Shown: positions 17,569 to 25,816 of the stretch, piece after piece
Position numbering within the stretch: position 1 is the first letter of the stretch
How the letters are laid out: every line of letters starts with the position of its first letter
Assembly: GCF_022835695.1 (NCBI RefSeq)
Contig: NZ_BQUV01000001.1
Location: 1,154,263-1,218,262 of the forward strand
Origin: Bradyrhizobium sp. Ce-3
Lineage (GTDB): Bacteria; Pseudomonadota; Alphaproteobacteria; Rhizobiales; Xanthobacteraceae
Reading direction: 5' to 3'
DNA: 64,000 bases
The notes under the pieces: generated by a model
The model's database searches: none
Told to the model about the DNA's origin: nothing
Seen by the model: only the letters and a program-made list of their open reading frames with translations
Position numbers and translations under genes: made by a program

Positions 17569-18891
17569 ATGACCGATCAAACCGCTCAACCCGCGAGCGA
17601 TCATCTCGACATCCATGACGTCGAGCGGCGGGTGAAGGCGATCTTCATCGGCTCGGTCGGCAATCTCGTCGAGTGGTACGATTTCTACGCCTACACCGCG
17701 TTCGCACTGTATTTCGCGCCGGCGTTCTTCCCGCACAGCGATCCGGTGGTGCAGCAGCTCAATGCCGCGGTGCTGTTCGCCGCGACCTTCCTGATGCGGC
17801 CGCTCGGCGGCTGGTTGTTCGGATATATCGCCGACCGCTACGGCCGCCGGCTGTCGCTGACGCTATCCGTCGTCTGCATGTGCTTCGGCTCGCTGATCAT
17901 CGCGGTGACGCCGACCTATGCCACGATCGGCATTGCCGCACCGGCGATCCTGGCACTGGCCCGCATCATCGAGGGCCTCAGCCTCGGCGGCGAATACGGC
18001 GCGAGCGCCACCTATCTCAGCGAGGTCGCCGACCCCAAGCATCGCGGCTTCTATTCGAGCTTCCAGTACGTCACGCTGATCGGCGGCCAGCTCACCGCGA
18101 TCATCGTGCTGCTGTTGCTGCAGAAGGTGTTCCTGACCTCGGACGAGCTGAAGGCCTGGGGCTGGCGGATTCCGTTCGTGATCGGTGCCCTGCTCGCGAT
18201 CTTCGCTGCGGTGATGCGGCGCGGCCTGCACGAGACCGAGGCGTTCGAGGAGGCCAAGAAGGTCTCCAAGCCGACCGGCTCGATCGTCGGCCTGCTGAAC
18301 TACCCGCGCGAATTGCTGCTGGTGGTCGGCCTCACCGCCGGCGGCACCGCGGCGTTCTATACCTTCACGACCTACATGCAGACCTTCGTGAAGCTGTCGG
18401 TCGGGCTGACCGAGGACCAGACCACCTTCGTGATCTTCGGCTCGCTGATCTTCGCGACCATCCTGCAGCCGATCTATGGCGGGCTCTCCGACAAGATCGG
18501 CCGCAAGCCGCTGCTGATCTTCTTCGGCGTCGTCGGCACGATCGCCACGATCCCGATCCTGACCATGCTGAAGGAGACCAAGTCGCCCTTCATCGCCTTC
18601 CTCCTGATCTGCGGCGCCTGGATCTTCGTCGCCGGCTACACCTCGATCAACGCGATCGTGAAAGCCGAGCTGTTCCCGACCAATGTCCGCGCGCTCGGCG
18701 TCGGCCTGCCCTACGCCATCACGGTGTCGATCTTCGGCGGCACGGCGCCTGCGGTCGCGCTCTATTTCAAGAGCATCGGGCACGAGGACTGGTTCTACTA
18801 TTATCTCAGCGGCATGATCTTCCTGTCGCTCCTGATCTACTCGACCATGCGCGACACCAAGCACGACTCCGCGATGCACCGCCACGAATGA
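17569..18891 (+). CDS. MFS transporter, metabolite:H+ symporter (MHS) family
   Basis: This 440-residue membrane protein has about 12 transmembrane helices. Family marks are GNLVEWYDFYAY in helix 1, RPLGGWLFGYIADRYGRR in the helix 2-3 loop and GGEYGASATYLSEV in helix 5, as in KgtP/ShiA/ProP relatives that import dicarboxylates, shikimate or aromatic acids with protons. It lies 82 bp after the P450 gene and 13 bp before the molybdopterin oxidoreductase gene, so co-transcription is likely. An RBS (GGAGG) precedes the ATG. Confidence 0.92.
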   Translation: MTDQTAQPASDHLDIHDVERRVKAIFIGSVGNLVEWYDFYAYTAFALYFAPAFFPHSDPVVQQLNAAVLFAATFLMRPLGGWLFGYIADRYGRRLSLTLSVVCMCFGSLIIAVTPTYATIGIAAPAILALARIIEGLSLGGEYGASATYLSEVADPKHRGFYSSFQYVTLIGGQLTAIIVLLLLQKVFLTSDELKAWGWRIPFVIGALLAIFAAVMRRGLHETEAFEEAKKVSKPTGSIVGLLNYPRELLLVVGLTAGGTAAFYTFTTYMQTFVKLSVGLTEDQTTFVIFGSLIFATILQPIYGGLSDKIGRKPLLIFFGVVGTIATIPILTMLKETKSPFIAFLLICGAWIFVAGYTSINAIVKAELFPTNVRALGVGLPYAITVSIFGGTAPAVALYFKSIGHEDWFYYYLSGMIFLSLLIYSTMRDTKHDSAMHRHE

Positions 18892-18904
18892 TGGCGCAAC
18901 ACCG

Positions 18905-19567
18905 ATGACCGACGATCAGGAACCGCCCGAGAGCAAGCTGACGCGCAGCAAGCAGCGCTGGGCACGCGAGGGCAAATTCCTCACCGGCAAGATCACCCGG
19001 CCGGAGGAGCAACGCCTGCCGCCCGGCCAGCACCTGACCAAGGACTGGCCGGTGCTCGATCTCGGGCTGATGCCGAACGTCACGCGTGAGCGCTGGCGGC
19101 TCGACGTCTACGGCGCGGTCGAGCAGACGATCTATTGGGACTGGCCGCAATTCATGGCGCAGCCGCAGACTCAATTCGCCTCCGACATCCACTGCGTCAC
19201 CACCTGGTCGCGCTACGACAACCAGTGGGAGGGGCTCGCGACCCGCGACCTGCTCGCCGCCTGCCAGCCGCGCGAGGACGCCCGCTTCGTCGCGCTGCAT
19301 TCGTATGACGGCTATACGACGAACCTGCCGCTCGAGGATTTTGCCGCCGAGGACGCGCTGCTCGCCCATAGCTGGTCGGGCGCGCCGCTGGAGCAAGAGC
19401 ATGGCGGCCCGGTGCGGCTGGTGGTGCCGCATCTGTATTTCTGGAAGAGCGCAAAGTGGCTGCAGCGCATCGAATTCCTGACCGAGGACGCGCCGGGCTT
19501 CTGGGAGGTCCGCGGCTATCACAATCGCGGTGATCCCTGGACCGAACAGCGCTATTCTGGCGACTGA
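18905..19567 (+). CDS. Sulfite-oxidase-type molybdopterin oxidoreductase
   Basis: This 220-residue single-domain protein of the oxidoreductase_molyb family (SUOX/YedY-like) has the molybdenum-ligand cysteine at C97 in DIHCVTTWSRYDN. It has no Tat or Sec signal, unlike MsrP (YedY), and no heme or dimerisation domain, so it is probably a cytoplasmic stand-alone oxidoreductase of unknown substrate. Its C-terminus (RGYHNRGDPWTEQRY) matches the family. It is encoded 13 bp after the MHS transporter and 28 bp before the hydrolase-OsmC fusion. Confidence 0.87.
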   Translation: MTDDQEPPESKLTRSKQRWAREGKFLTGKITRPEEQRLPPGQHLTKDWPVLDLGLMPNVTRERWRLDVYGAVEQTIYWDWPQFMAQPQTQFASDIHCVTTWSRYDNQWEGLATRDLLAACQPREDARFVALHSYDGYTTNLPLEDFAAEDALLAHSWSGAPLEQEHGGPVRLVVPHLYFWKSAKWLQRIEFLTEDAPGFWEVRGYHNRGDPWTEQRYSGD

Positions 19568-19595
19568 CAAACCAACCAGATGATGGAGCCTGGCC

Positions 19596-20816
19596 GTGCC
19601 GCACGAACGCTTTCAATTCACCGGTGTCGGCGGCCATCAGCTGGCCGCAGCACTTGATACGCCCGACGGGCCGATCAAGGCCTATGCGCTGTTCGCGCAC
19701 TGCTTCACCTGCGGCAAGGACGTGCTGGCGGCCAAGCGCATCGCGGTCGCGCTCGCCGCCAAAGGCATCGCCACGCTGCGCTTCGACTTCACCGGCCTCG
19801 GCTCCAGCGAGGGCGATTTCGCCAATGCGACGTTCTCGTCGAACGTCGCCGATCTCGTCCGCGCCGCCGATCATCTGCGCGAGACCCGCAAGGCGCCGGC
19901 GATCCTGATCGGCCACAGCCTCGGCGGCGCCGCGATCCTCGCGGCAGCAGGCCAGATTCCCGAAGCGAAGGCGGTTGCGACCATCGCCGCGCCGTCCGAT
20001 CCCGTTCATGTCACCCACTTCTTCAAGGACAAGATCGAGGACATCCGCGCACAGGGCGAAGGCGAGGTGTCGCTCGCCGGCCGTCCGTTCCGCATCAAGC
20101 GCGAGTTCCTCGACGACGTCGCCGAGCAGAATTTGATGGCGCAGGTCAAGCAGCTGCACAAGGCGCTGCTCGTGATGCATTCGCCGACCGACGACACCGT
20201 CGGCATCGACAACGCCACCAACATCTTCATCGCAGCCAAGCATCCGAAGAGCTTCGTCTCGCTTGCGAACGCAGACCATCTGCTGAGCGGCAAGCAGGAT
20301 GCCGCCTATGTCGCCGACGTGATCGGCGCCTGGGCCGAGCGCTATGTCGATCTCGCGCCGCAGCCGGTGGCCGACACCGGCAGCGCGCCGCGCAACGTCG
20401 TGGTGCAGGAGACCCGCAACGGCAAGTTCCAGCAGATCGTCACCACAGGTCCGCACCGGCTGATCGCCGACGAACCGGTCAGCGTCGGCGGCGATGACAC
20501 CGGCCCCGGACCATACGATTTCCTGCTCACCGGGCTCGGTGCCTGCACCTCGATGACGATGCGGATGTATGCCGACCGCAAGTCGCTGCCGGTCGATCGC
20601 ATCACCGTGACGCTCCAGCACAACAAGATCTATGCGAAGGATTGCGAGGAGTGCGAGACGCGCGAGGGCATGCTCGACCAGATCGACCGCGTCATCAGGA
20701 TCGAGGGCGACCTCGATGCCGATCAGCGCAAGCGGCTGATGGAGATCGCCGACAAATGCCCGGTGCACAAGACGCTGACCTCGGAGGTGCGGATCGTCAC
20801 CAAGGCGGCGGATTAA
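19596..20816 (+). CDS. Bifunctional alpha/beta hydrolase - OsmC fusion
   Basis: This 406-residue protein has two domains. Residues ~1-250 form an alpha/beta hydrolase with nucleophile S108 in GHSLGG and a C-terminal ADH (H228). Residues ~265-406 form an OsmC domain with both peroxidatic/resolving cysteines, C317 (GACTS) and C388 (DKCPVH). OsmC proteins reduce organic hydroperoxides, so the fusion could cleave an ester and detoxify a hydroperoxide of the same lipid-like substrate. The start is GTG with GGAG upstream. It is the last gene of the plus-strand unit that begins with the ferredoxin. The domain fusion is known from other proteobacteria. Confidence 0.9.
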   Translation: MPHERFQFTGVGGHQLAAALDTPDGPIKAYALFAHCFTCGKDVLAAKRIAVALAAKGIATLRFDFTGLGSSEGDFANATFSSNVADLVRAADHLRETRKAPAILIGHSLGGAAILAAAGQIPEAKAVATIAAPSDPVHVTHFFKDKIEDIRAQGEGEVSLAGRPFRIKREFLDDVAEQNLMAQVKQLHKALLVMHSPTDDTVGIDNATNIFIAAKHPKSFVSLANADHLLSGKQDAAYVADVIGAWAERYVDLAPQPVADTGSAPRNVVVQETRNGKFQQIVTTGPHRLIADEPVSVGGDDTGPGPYDFLLTGLGACTSMTMRMYADRKSLPVDRITVTLQHNKIYAKDCEECETREGMLDQIDRVIRIEGDLDADQRKRLMEIADKCPVHKTLTSEVRIVTKAAD

Positions 20817-20979
20817 GCCCTCGACGCGGCCGTCGCAGGGACGCGCTCGAGAAAAAATCGAAAACAACCCCATGCACAGTAGCCGGCGGCCGCCCGGCGT
20901 TCGACAAGGGCACTTGACACGTCGGGCAACTCAGGGATACATTTCCAATATTCCGAAATCGTGCAAGCACACCTCGCGC

Positions 20980-22437
20980 CTAGCCACGCCCGGCGCGCTT
21001 CCCGGTCAGGCAGTTCGCCATGATCCGCACCGCGGCGCCGATCTCGTTCTCGCGCCAGGCGGCGAAGCCGAGCAACAGGCCGTGGTCGCGCGGCCGCTCC
21101 ACCGCAAGGCTCGACAGCGCGCGTAGCTCGACGCCGGCGGCCACCAGCCGCGTCACCGCGCTTTGATCCGCGACGCTGTTCCTGAAACGGGCGATCAGCT
21201 GCATGCCGCCCGGCGGGACCTCGGCCGCGAGCACCTCGCCGAGCTGCCGCGCCAGCGCCGCCGCGAGGTGGTCGCGGCGCGCGCGATAGATCCGCCGCAT
21301 CCGTCTGACATGCGCCAGGAAATGCCCGTCAGCCATGAAGCCGGCCAGCGCCTCCTGGACCTGCACGGAGGCGATCAGCCCGAGATGGCGCTGCGCGATC
21401 TCCATGGTCCGCGCCAGTGAAGCCGGCACCACCAGATAGCCGATGCGGATATCGGCGGTCATCGCTTTTGCAAACGTGCCGAGATAGAGCACGCGGCCCT
21501 CGCGATCGAGCCCCTGCAGCGCCGGCATCGGCCGGCTGTCATAGTGAAACTCGCCGTCGTAATCGTCCTCGACGATCCAGGTCTTGCCGGGCTCGGCCGC
21601 CGCCAACAGTTCGGTGCGGCGCGCAACCGGCATCACCCGCCCGGTCGGGTGCTGATGCGACGGCGTGGTGAAGATCAGCTTCGGCGTGCGCGACGCGCGC
21701 GTGCGCATCATGCCCCATTGATCGAGCCTGATACCGACAACGTCGGCGCCGGCCGCGCGAAACGCCGCCGCGGCGCCGGGATAGCCGGGATCCTCGGTCC
21801 ACACCGCATCGCCGGCCACGATGGTGGTCGCGGCGATCAAGGTCAGCGCCGCCTGCGCCGTCGGCAGGATCAGGATCTGATCGGCCTCGGCGCGCACGCC
21901 CCTGTTGACCTCGAGGTAGTCGCGCAAGGCCTCGCGCAGGCTCGGCCGGTTGACCACGGTCTGGTCGTTGAAGCGGCGGCGCAGCGCGCTGCGGCGCAGG
22001 CAGCGCGCCCAGATCTCGTGCGGAAACTCGCGCGCATCCGCAAGCCCGGGACGCAGCGGCCGGAAATCGGCCTGGTACGACAGCGGCCAATCGGCGCCGG
22101 AGAGCTGCAAGGCCCAGGGCGACAGCAGCGGCTTGCGCGCGGCATCGCGGCGTGGCGCCGGCGCGGCGCGGGCGAAGCGCGCCTCGATATCGTCTGACAC
22201 CACCGGCCGCCGCCGCGCGGCGACGCGCAGATAGCCCTCGGCCGCGAGCTGCTCATAGGCATGCGTCACCGTGTTGCGCGACACATCGAGCTCAGCCGAC
22301 AGGCTGCGGCTCGACGGCAGCACGGCCCCGCTCCGGATCCGGCCGCCGGTCATCAGCGCGCGCAACTGCTGGGTCAGCTGCGCGGCGAGCCCAGCATCAT
22401 CCGACCGCTTCAGGTCGAGCAATTCGGCGAGGATCAA
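20980..22437 (-). CDS. MocR/PdxR-type GntR regulator with aminotransferase domain
   Basis: This 485-residue regulator has an N-terminal GntR winged helix (residues ~15-75; SRSLSAELDVSRNTVTHAYEQL) and a C-terminal fold-type I aminotransferase domain. The PLP lysine is K324 in the GTFAK motif (commonly GTFSK). MocR proteins sense PLP or amino-metabolites and control transport or vitamin B6 genes. It diverges from an EamA transporter gene across an 89-bp region with a good palindrome, so that transporter is its likely target. Confidence 0.93.
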   Translation of the reverse strand: MILAELLDLKRSDDAGLAAQLTQQLRALMTGGRIRSGAVLPSSRSLSAELDVSRNTVTHAYEQLAAEGYLRVAARRRPVVSDDIEARFARAAPAPRRDAARKPLLSPWALQLSGADWPLSYQADFRPLRPGLADAREFPHEIWARCLRRSALRRRFNDQTVVNRPSLREALRDYLEVNRGVRAEADQILILPTAQAALTLIAATTIVAGDAVWTEDPGYPGAAAAFRAAGADVVGIRLDQWGMMRTRASRTPKLIFTTPSHQHPTGRVMPVARRTELLAAAEPGKTWIVEDDYDGEFHYDSRPMPALQGLDREGRVLYLGTFAKAMTADIRIGYLVVPASLARTMEIAQRHLGLIASVQVQEALAGFMADGHFLAHVRRMRRIYRARRDHLAAALARQLGEVLAAEVPPGGMQLIARFRNSVADQSAVTRLVAAGVELRALSSLAVERPRDHGLLLGFAAWRENEIGAAVRIMANCLTGKRAGRG

Positions 22438-22461
22438 TCTGGCCCCTTCATTCTGTTCAGT

Positions 22462-22483
22462 CTGGCTCTTTCGAGAGAGCCAG
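22462..22483. promoter_or_regulatory. Candidate MocR operator
   Basis: Perfect 8-bp arms CTGGCTCT and AGAGCCAG separated by 6 bp lie in the short divergent region between the MocR gene and the EamA gene. It could be an operator, or a hairpin in the 5' leader of the exporter mRNA. Confidence 0.5.
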
Positions 22484-22526
22484 CGCGATCCTATTCACGA
22501 GAGGTATCGCCTGCAAGGATTCTGTC

Positions 22527-23426
22527 GTGAACCCATCGCTCTCCTCAGCCAAAGCCGCCGCTTTGTTCATCGTCGTGGTGCTGGCCTGGGGCATCAACTG
22601 GTCGGTGACGAAATCGCTGGTCGAGGCGGTGCCGCCGCTGTGGACCGCATCGATCCGCAGCTGGGTCGCCCTCGTCGCGCTGCTGGTGATCCTGCGCGCC
22701 AGCGGCAATCTGATCGTTCCCCGGATCGCCGACATCCCGGTCGTGCTCAGCGTGGCGCTGCTGCACATGACGTTCTTCTCGACACTGGTTGCCGCCGGCC
22801 TGCGCTATCTGCCGGCCAGCAAGGGCATCGTACTCGGCTACACCACGCCGCTCTGGGTCGCGCTGGCCGCCGGAGCGGCGCGAACCGAGCGGCTCGGCGC
22901 GCTGAAGCTGGTCGGCGTCGCGCTGGGGCTCGCCGGCCTCTGCGTGATCCTCAACCCGGCGTCACTGGACTGGAGCAACCTGCATGTCATCGCCGGCGCC
23001 GGCATGATCATCCTCGCCGCGATCTGCTGGGCCGCCAACATCATCTACATCCGTTCGCACCGCTGGATCGCGACGCCGCTGCAGTTGCTGCTGTGGCAAG
23101 TGCTGGTCGCAACGCTGGTGCTGACCACGACGGCGCTGGTCACCGAGGGCGTTCCCGCGGTGACATGGTCGCCGCACCTCGTGCTGCTGTTCCTCTATTC
23201 CGGCTTCATCGGCACCGCGCTGGCCTATTGGGCGATGTCCATGGTCAACAAGAGCCTGCCGGCGCTGACCACCTCGCTCGGCACGACGGGGACCCCGATC
23301 GTCGGCATCGTGACCGCCGCCCTGCTGCTGGGCGAGCCGATCGATCTGTCGCTGGCGATCGCTGCGGCGCTGATCGTCGGCGGCATCGCGCTGAGCGCGC
23401 TCGCGGACGCGCCGGCGCGGGCTTAG
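22527..23426 (+). CDS. EamA-family (DMT) transporter
   Basis: This 299-residue, ten-helix drug/metabolite transporter has two EamA repeats (residues ~15-140 and ~155-290), with WGINWSVTK in helix 1 and ALAYWAMSMVNKSLPALTTSL in the second repeat. I chose the GTG at 22527 because AAGGA lies 7 nt upstream and the membrane domain begins just after. The MocR gene diverges from it, a frequent arrangement in which MocR controls an EamA exporter of amino acids or related metabolites. Confidence 0.9.
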   Translation: MNPSLSSAKAAALFIVVVLAWGINWSVTKSLVEAVPPLWTASIRSWVALVALLVILRASGNLIVPRIADIPVVLSVALLHMTFFSTLVAAGLRYLPASKGIVLGYTTPLWVALAAGAARTERLGALKLVGVALGLAGLCVILNPASLDWSNLHVIAGAGMIILAAICWAANIIYIRSHRWIATPLQLLLWQVLVATLVLTTTALVTEGVPAVTWSPHLVLLFLYSGFIGTALAYWAMSMVNKSLPALTTSLGTTGTPIVGIVTAALLLGEPIDLSLAIAAALIVGGIALSALADAPARA

Positions 23427-23718
23427 TCAGGGCCTGTATTGATGAATTCGTCACGTCCGCTTCGGCCACGGAAGCTGACGTCGAGACCGACGTCGCTGCA
23501 TGTCGGCCTTGGGCCAGAAGCGGACGAATCTCCGTCGGCCAAAGTGATCAAATCGACGCAATCGCAATCCGCTCCTCGCCGGATCTAAACCAAAATAGTA
23601 GCCCCCTGTATGACCCGTTTGCCTTTGCACCCCAAACTGCAATCGCGATTTTTGGGATTGGTCGTAGCGCCACGCTCGCCTAACTTGACCAAAACTATTC
23701 CAGACAAAGGAGGCTCGG

Positions 23719-24231
23719 ATGGACCGGCGAACTTTCCTGGTTTCTTCAGTCGGAGTTCTGGCTACCAGTTCCTCCGCGACAGCAGACCAGCTTTCGCTTC
23801 GCTCTCGATTAGTCGGGATTTGGTCGCTTACTGAAGCAGTTACGGTGAAGGGCGACGAGACTGTTCCCTGGTTTGGCCGGCATCCGCCCATCACCGGCAT
23901 CCTTATCTATGGCGAAAACGGCTGGATGAGCGTGCAAATAGCAGGTGCACCGGCGGGTACGATTTCGCGCGCTGATTTCTATAAGCTCTCCGCTGCAGAT
24001 CGTGCGGTTTGGTTTGATGAATACTACGCCTACTACGGCACGTTCGAGGTGGACGAAGTGGCACATGTCATCACACACCACATTGTTAGTTCTCTCCTGC
24101 CGTACGAAACGGCGACCATTCTGAAGCGTACCGTCTCCATAGATGGAGACATGGTGTCGCTACTGACCGCGGCTCGGGACGACGGTGGCAAAACATCCTT
24201 CAACCGGCTGGTTTGGAAGAAGGCTACTTGA
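23719..24231 (+). CDS. Lipocalin-like domain protein, exported
   Basis: This 170-residue protein begins with a basic, Arg-rich signal (MDRRTFLVSSVGVLA) likely cleaved near residue 22 (ATA/D), then a lipocalin-like beta-barrel: LVGIWSLTEAV at the N-terminus and GILIYGENGWMSVQI in the middle. I assign it to the Lipocalin_5-type family of unknown ligand. Its base composition looks lower in GC than the flanking metabolic genes. A second member of the same family lies at 29107-29592, so the two bracket the atypical region. Function unknown. Confidence 0.75.
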   Translation: MDRRTFLVSSVGVLATSSSATADQLSLRSRLVGIWSLTEAVTVKGDETVPWFGRHPPITGILIYGENGWMSVQIAGAPAGTISRADFYKLSAADRAVWFDEYYAYYGTFEVDEVAHVITHHIVSSLLPYETATILKRTVSIDGDMVSLLTAARDDGGKTSFNRLVWKKAT

Positions 24232-24261
24232 GCCAAAGCGATTCAATTTCAATTCGCAGAG

Positions 24262-24297
24262 TCCGTTCAGGGCATGAGCCGCCGATAGCTACCGAAC
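24262..24297. repeat. Short intergenic repeat shared with 27857-27893
   Basis: About 36 bp (ending AGCCGCCGATAGCTACCGAAC) recurs at 27857-27893 with three substitutions and one indel. The two copies flank the AraC/serine hydrolase genes and look like fragments of a dispersed intergenic element. Confidence 0.6.
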
Positions 24298-24349
24298 TGG
24301 GCAACTTCCGCTTTATGACTGGAAGCCGACGGTCATGAGTACACGCCCT

Positions 24350-24476
24350 AGGCCGTCGCGAGCGGCCTGACCCGCAAGGCGCCGCGCAGGCCGGCGCCGG
24401 TGCCGAGCATGATGCCGGCGATCGCGATGAAGGAGGACAGCGACAGCGTCGACAGTCCGGTCAGCCCCTGCCCGAT
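24350..24476 (-). pseudogene. Duplicated 3' fragment of yeeE
   Basis: These ~127 bp are nearly identical (4 substitutions seen by eye) to 29719-29845, the 3' end of the intact yeeE gene at 29717-30772. In the matching frame the fragment encodes the yeeE C-terminus ending VRPLATA, closed by TAG instead of TGA. The shared sequence continues ~16 bp past the stop (ATGAGT-CACGCCCTAG) apart from a 4-5 bp indel. Upstream it stops abruptly near 24480. It forms a direct repeat with the intact copy and brackets a 5.2-kb segment. Confidence 0.88.
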
Positions 24477-24570
24477 CGGGGCTCTTTCAGTTCGTAGCCG
24501 CTTCGAGATTATCTGATGACTCGACATCAGTTGCGCCGAGGGCGTATGAGCGAGCCTGCGCGGCTCAGCA

Positions 24571-25692
24571 ATGGCATTTGGAGTATTTCCGAGAGTGGGC
24601 ACCAGCGGTTTGATGTCGATCGACCTCGGGTTACGAGGCGCCGTCGTGGCATTGTGCCTGCTGATCGCAGCTATGGCGCTGCGCGATCGCCGCGATAGCA
24701 CGGCCGCACTGCTGGGCGCTGCGCTCGCAATCGGCGCCGCGGCTTCGATGGTCTGCACGGCGCCCACGTTCCCGCGGCCATTTGCGTGGTGGGGCCTGTT
24801 GATACTGGCGTTGTCCAGCGCGAACAGTGTCGTGTTCTGGCTATGGGCGCGTGCCGCCTTCGATGACGATTTCGTACCACGGCCTTGGCATGGCGTCTTG
24901 TGGGCGGCCGTCGCCGTCGCTCAGTGGCTGGACGCCAGCGGAGTCACAAGATCGGCGGCGCTCGAGGTTGCGATCGAACGCACGCTGTCGTTTGCCTCTC
25001 TCGGCCTGGCCCTGTTGGCGGTGGCGCAGACGCTCGTCACTTGGCCGGCGGACCTTGTGCAAGGCCGGCGTGGGCTCCGGCTGGTCGTCCTGATCGGCGC
25101 GTCGGCCCAAACCGTTCTCAACTCTTACTTGAGCTTCCTGGAGCAGCCCTCGCATCCCACTTTTTCCATGACCAGCGTCGCCAACGCCTTCGTTCTGTTC
25201 GCGTTAGCTGGTTTGAGCGCATGGCATCTGCTTGAGGCGGGGACGCGGAAAGGTTCGATCCTGCTGCCCGCCGCAAACGTCCCCTCCAGCGCGCCAGCCA
25301 AGGCGCCTGACGCAACGATTGAACCGGCTCTCCTGCGCCGGTTGGAACAGCTCATGACCGTCGAGCGCATCTACCGGCGTGAGGGGTTGACCATCAAATT
25401 GCTATCCGTCGAGCTCGGCGTGCCGGAGTATCGGTTGCGGCAACTGATCAACGAGGGCCTCGGTTATCGCAATTTCAATGCGTTCCTCAATCATTACCGG
25501 ATCGGGGAAGCCAAGGCAGCGCTGGTCGACCCTGAACAAGTGGAAGTCCCGGTGCTGACAATTGCCATGGACACAGGTTTCCAGTCGATCGGGCCGTTCA
25601 ACCGCGCCTTCAAGGCGGCGACCAATTTGACCCCAACCGAATTCCGCCGTCTCTCGATGGCGGGAAATGCAGCCCGTGGCACGACCAATTGA
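24571..25692 (+). CDS. Membrane-anchored AraC-family regulator
   Basis: This protein is 373 residues from the first ATG, or 359 from the ATG at 24613 (MSIDLGLRG), which is equally plausible. The N-terminal ~215 residues are strongly hydrophobic with about six to seven predicted helices. The C-terminal ~110 residues are an AraC-type helix-turn-helix (LTIKLLSVELGVPEYRLRQL and LTIAMDTGFQSIGPFNRAFK). This one-component membrane sensor-regulator layout is known in some AraC relatives. It begins right after the yeeE fragment and precedes the beta-lactamase/PDZ gene by 124 bp, its likely target. Confidence 0.87.
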   Translation: MAFGVFPRVGTSGLMSIDLGLRGAVVALCLLIAAMALRDRRDSTAALLGAALAIGAAASMVCTAPTFPRPFAWWGLLILALSSANSVVFWLWARAAFDDDFVPRPWHGVLWAAVAVAQWLDASGVTRSAALEVAIERTLSFASLGLALLAVAQTLVTWPADLVQGRRGLRLVVLIGASAQTVLNSYLSFLEQPSHPTFSMTSVANAFVLFALAGLSAWHLLEAGTRKGSILLPAANVPSSAPAKAPDATIEPALLRRLEQLMTVERIYRREGLTIKLLSVELGVPEYRLRQLINEGLGYRNFNAFLNHYRIGEAKAALVDPEQVEVPVLTIAMDTGFQSIGPFNRAFKAATNLTPTEFRRLSMAGNAARGTTN

Positions 25693-25816
25693 AGAATCGG
25701 CCAGTCGTTGAGAAATCGGCCAGCCAAACTGCGGGAATCGGCGAGAAAGGATCGAAAACGTTTGACAGACTGATGGGGATCCTTCCTCGCAATGAGCTGC
25801 GACAACGGGGTTCCCC

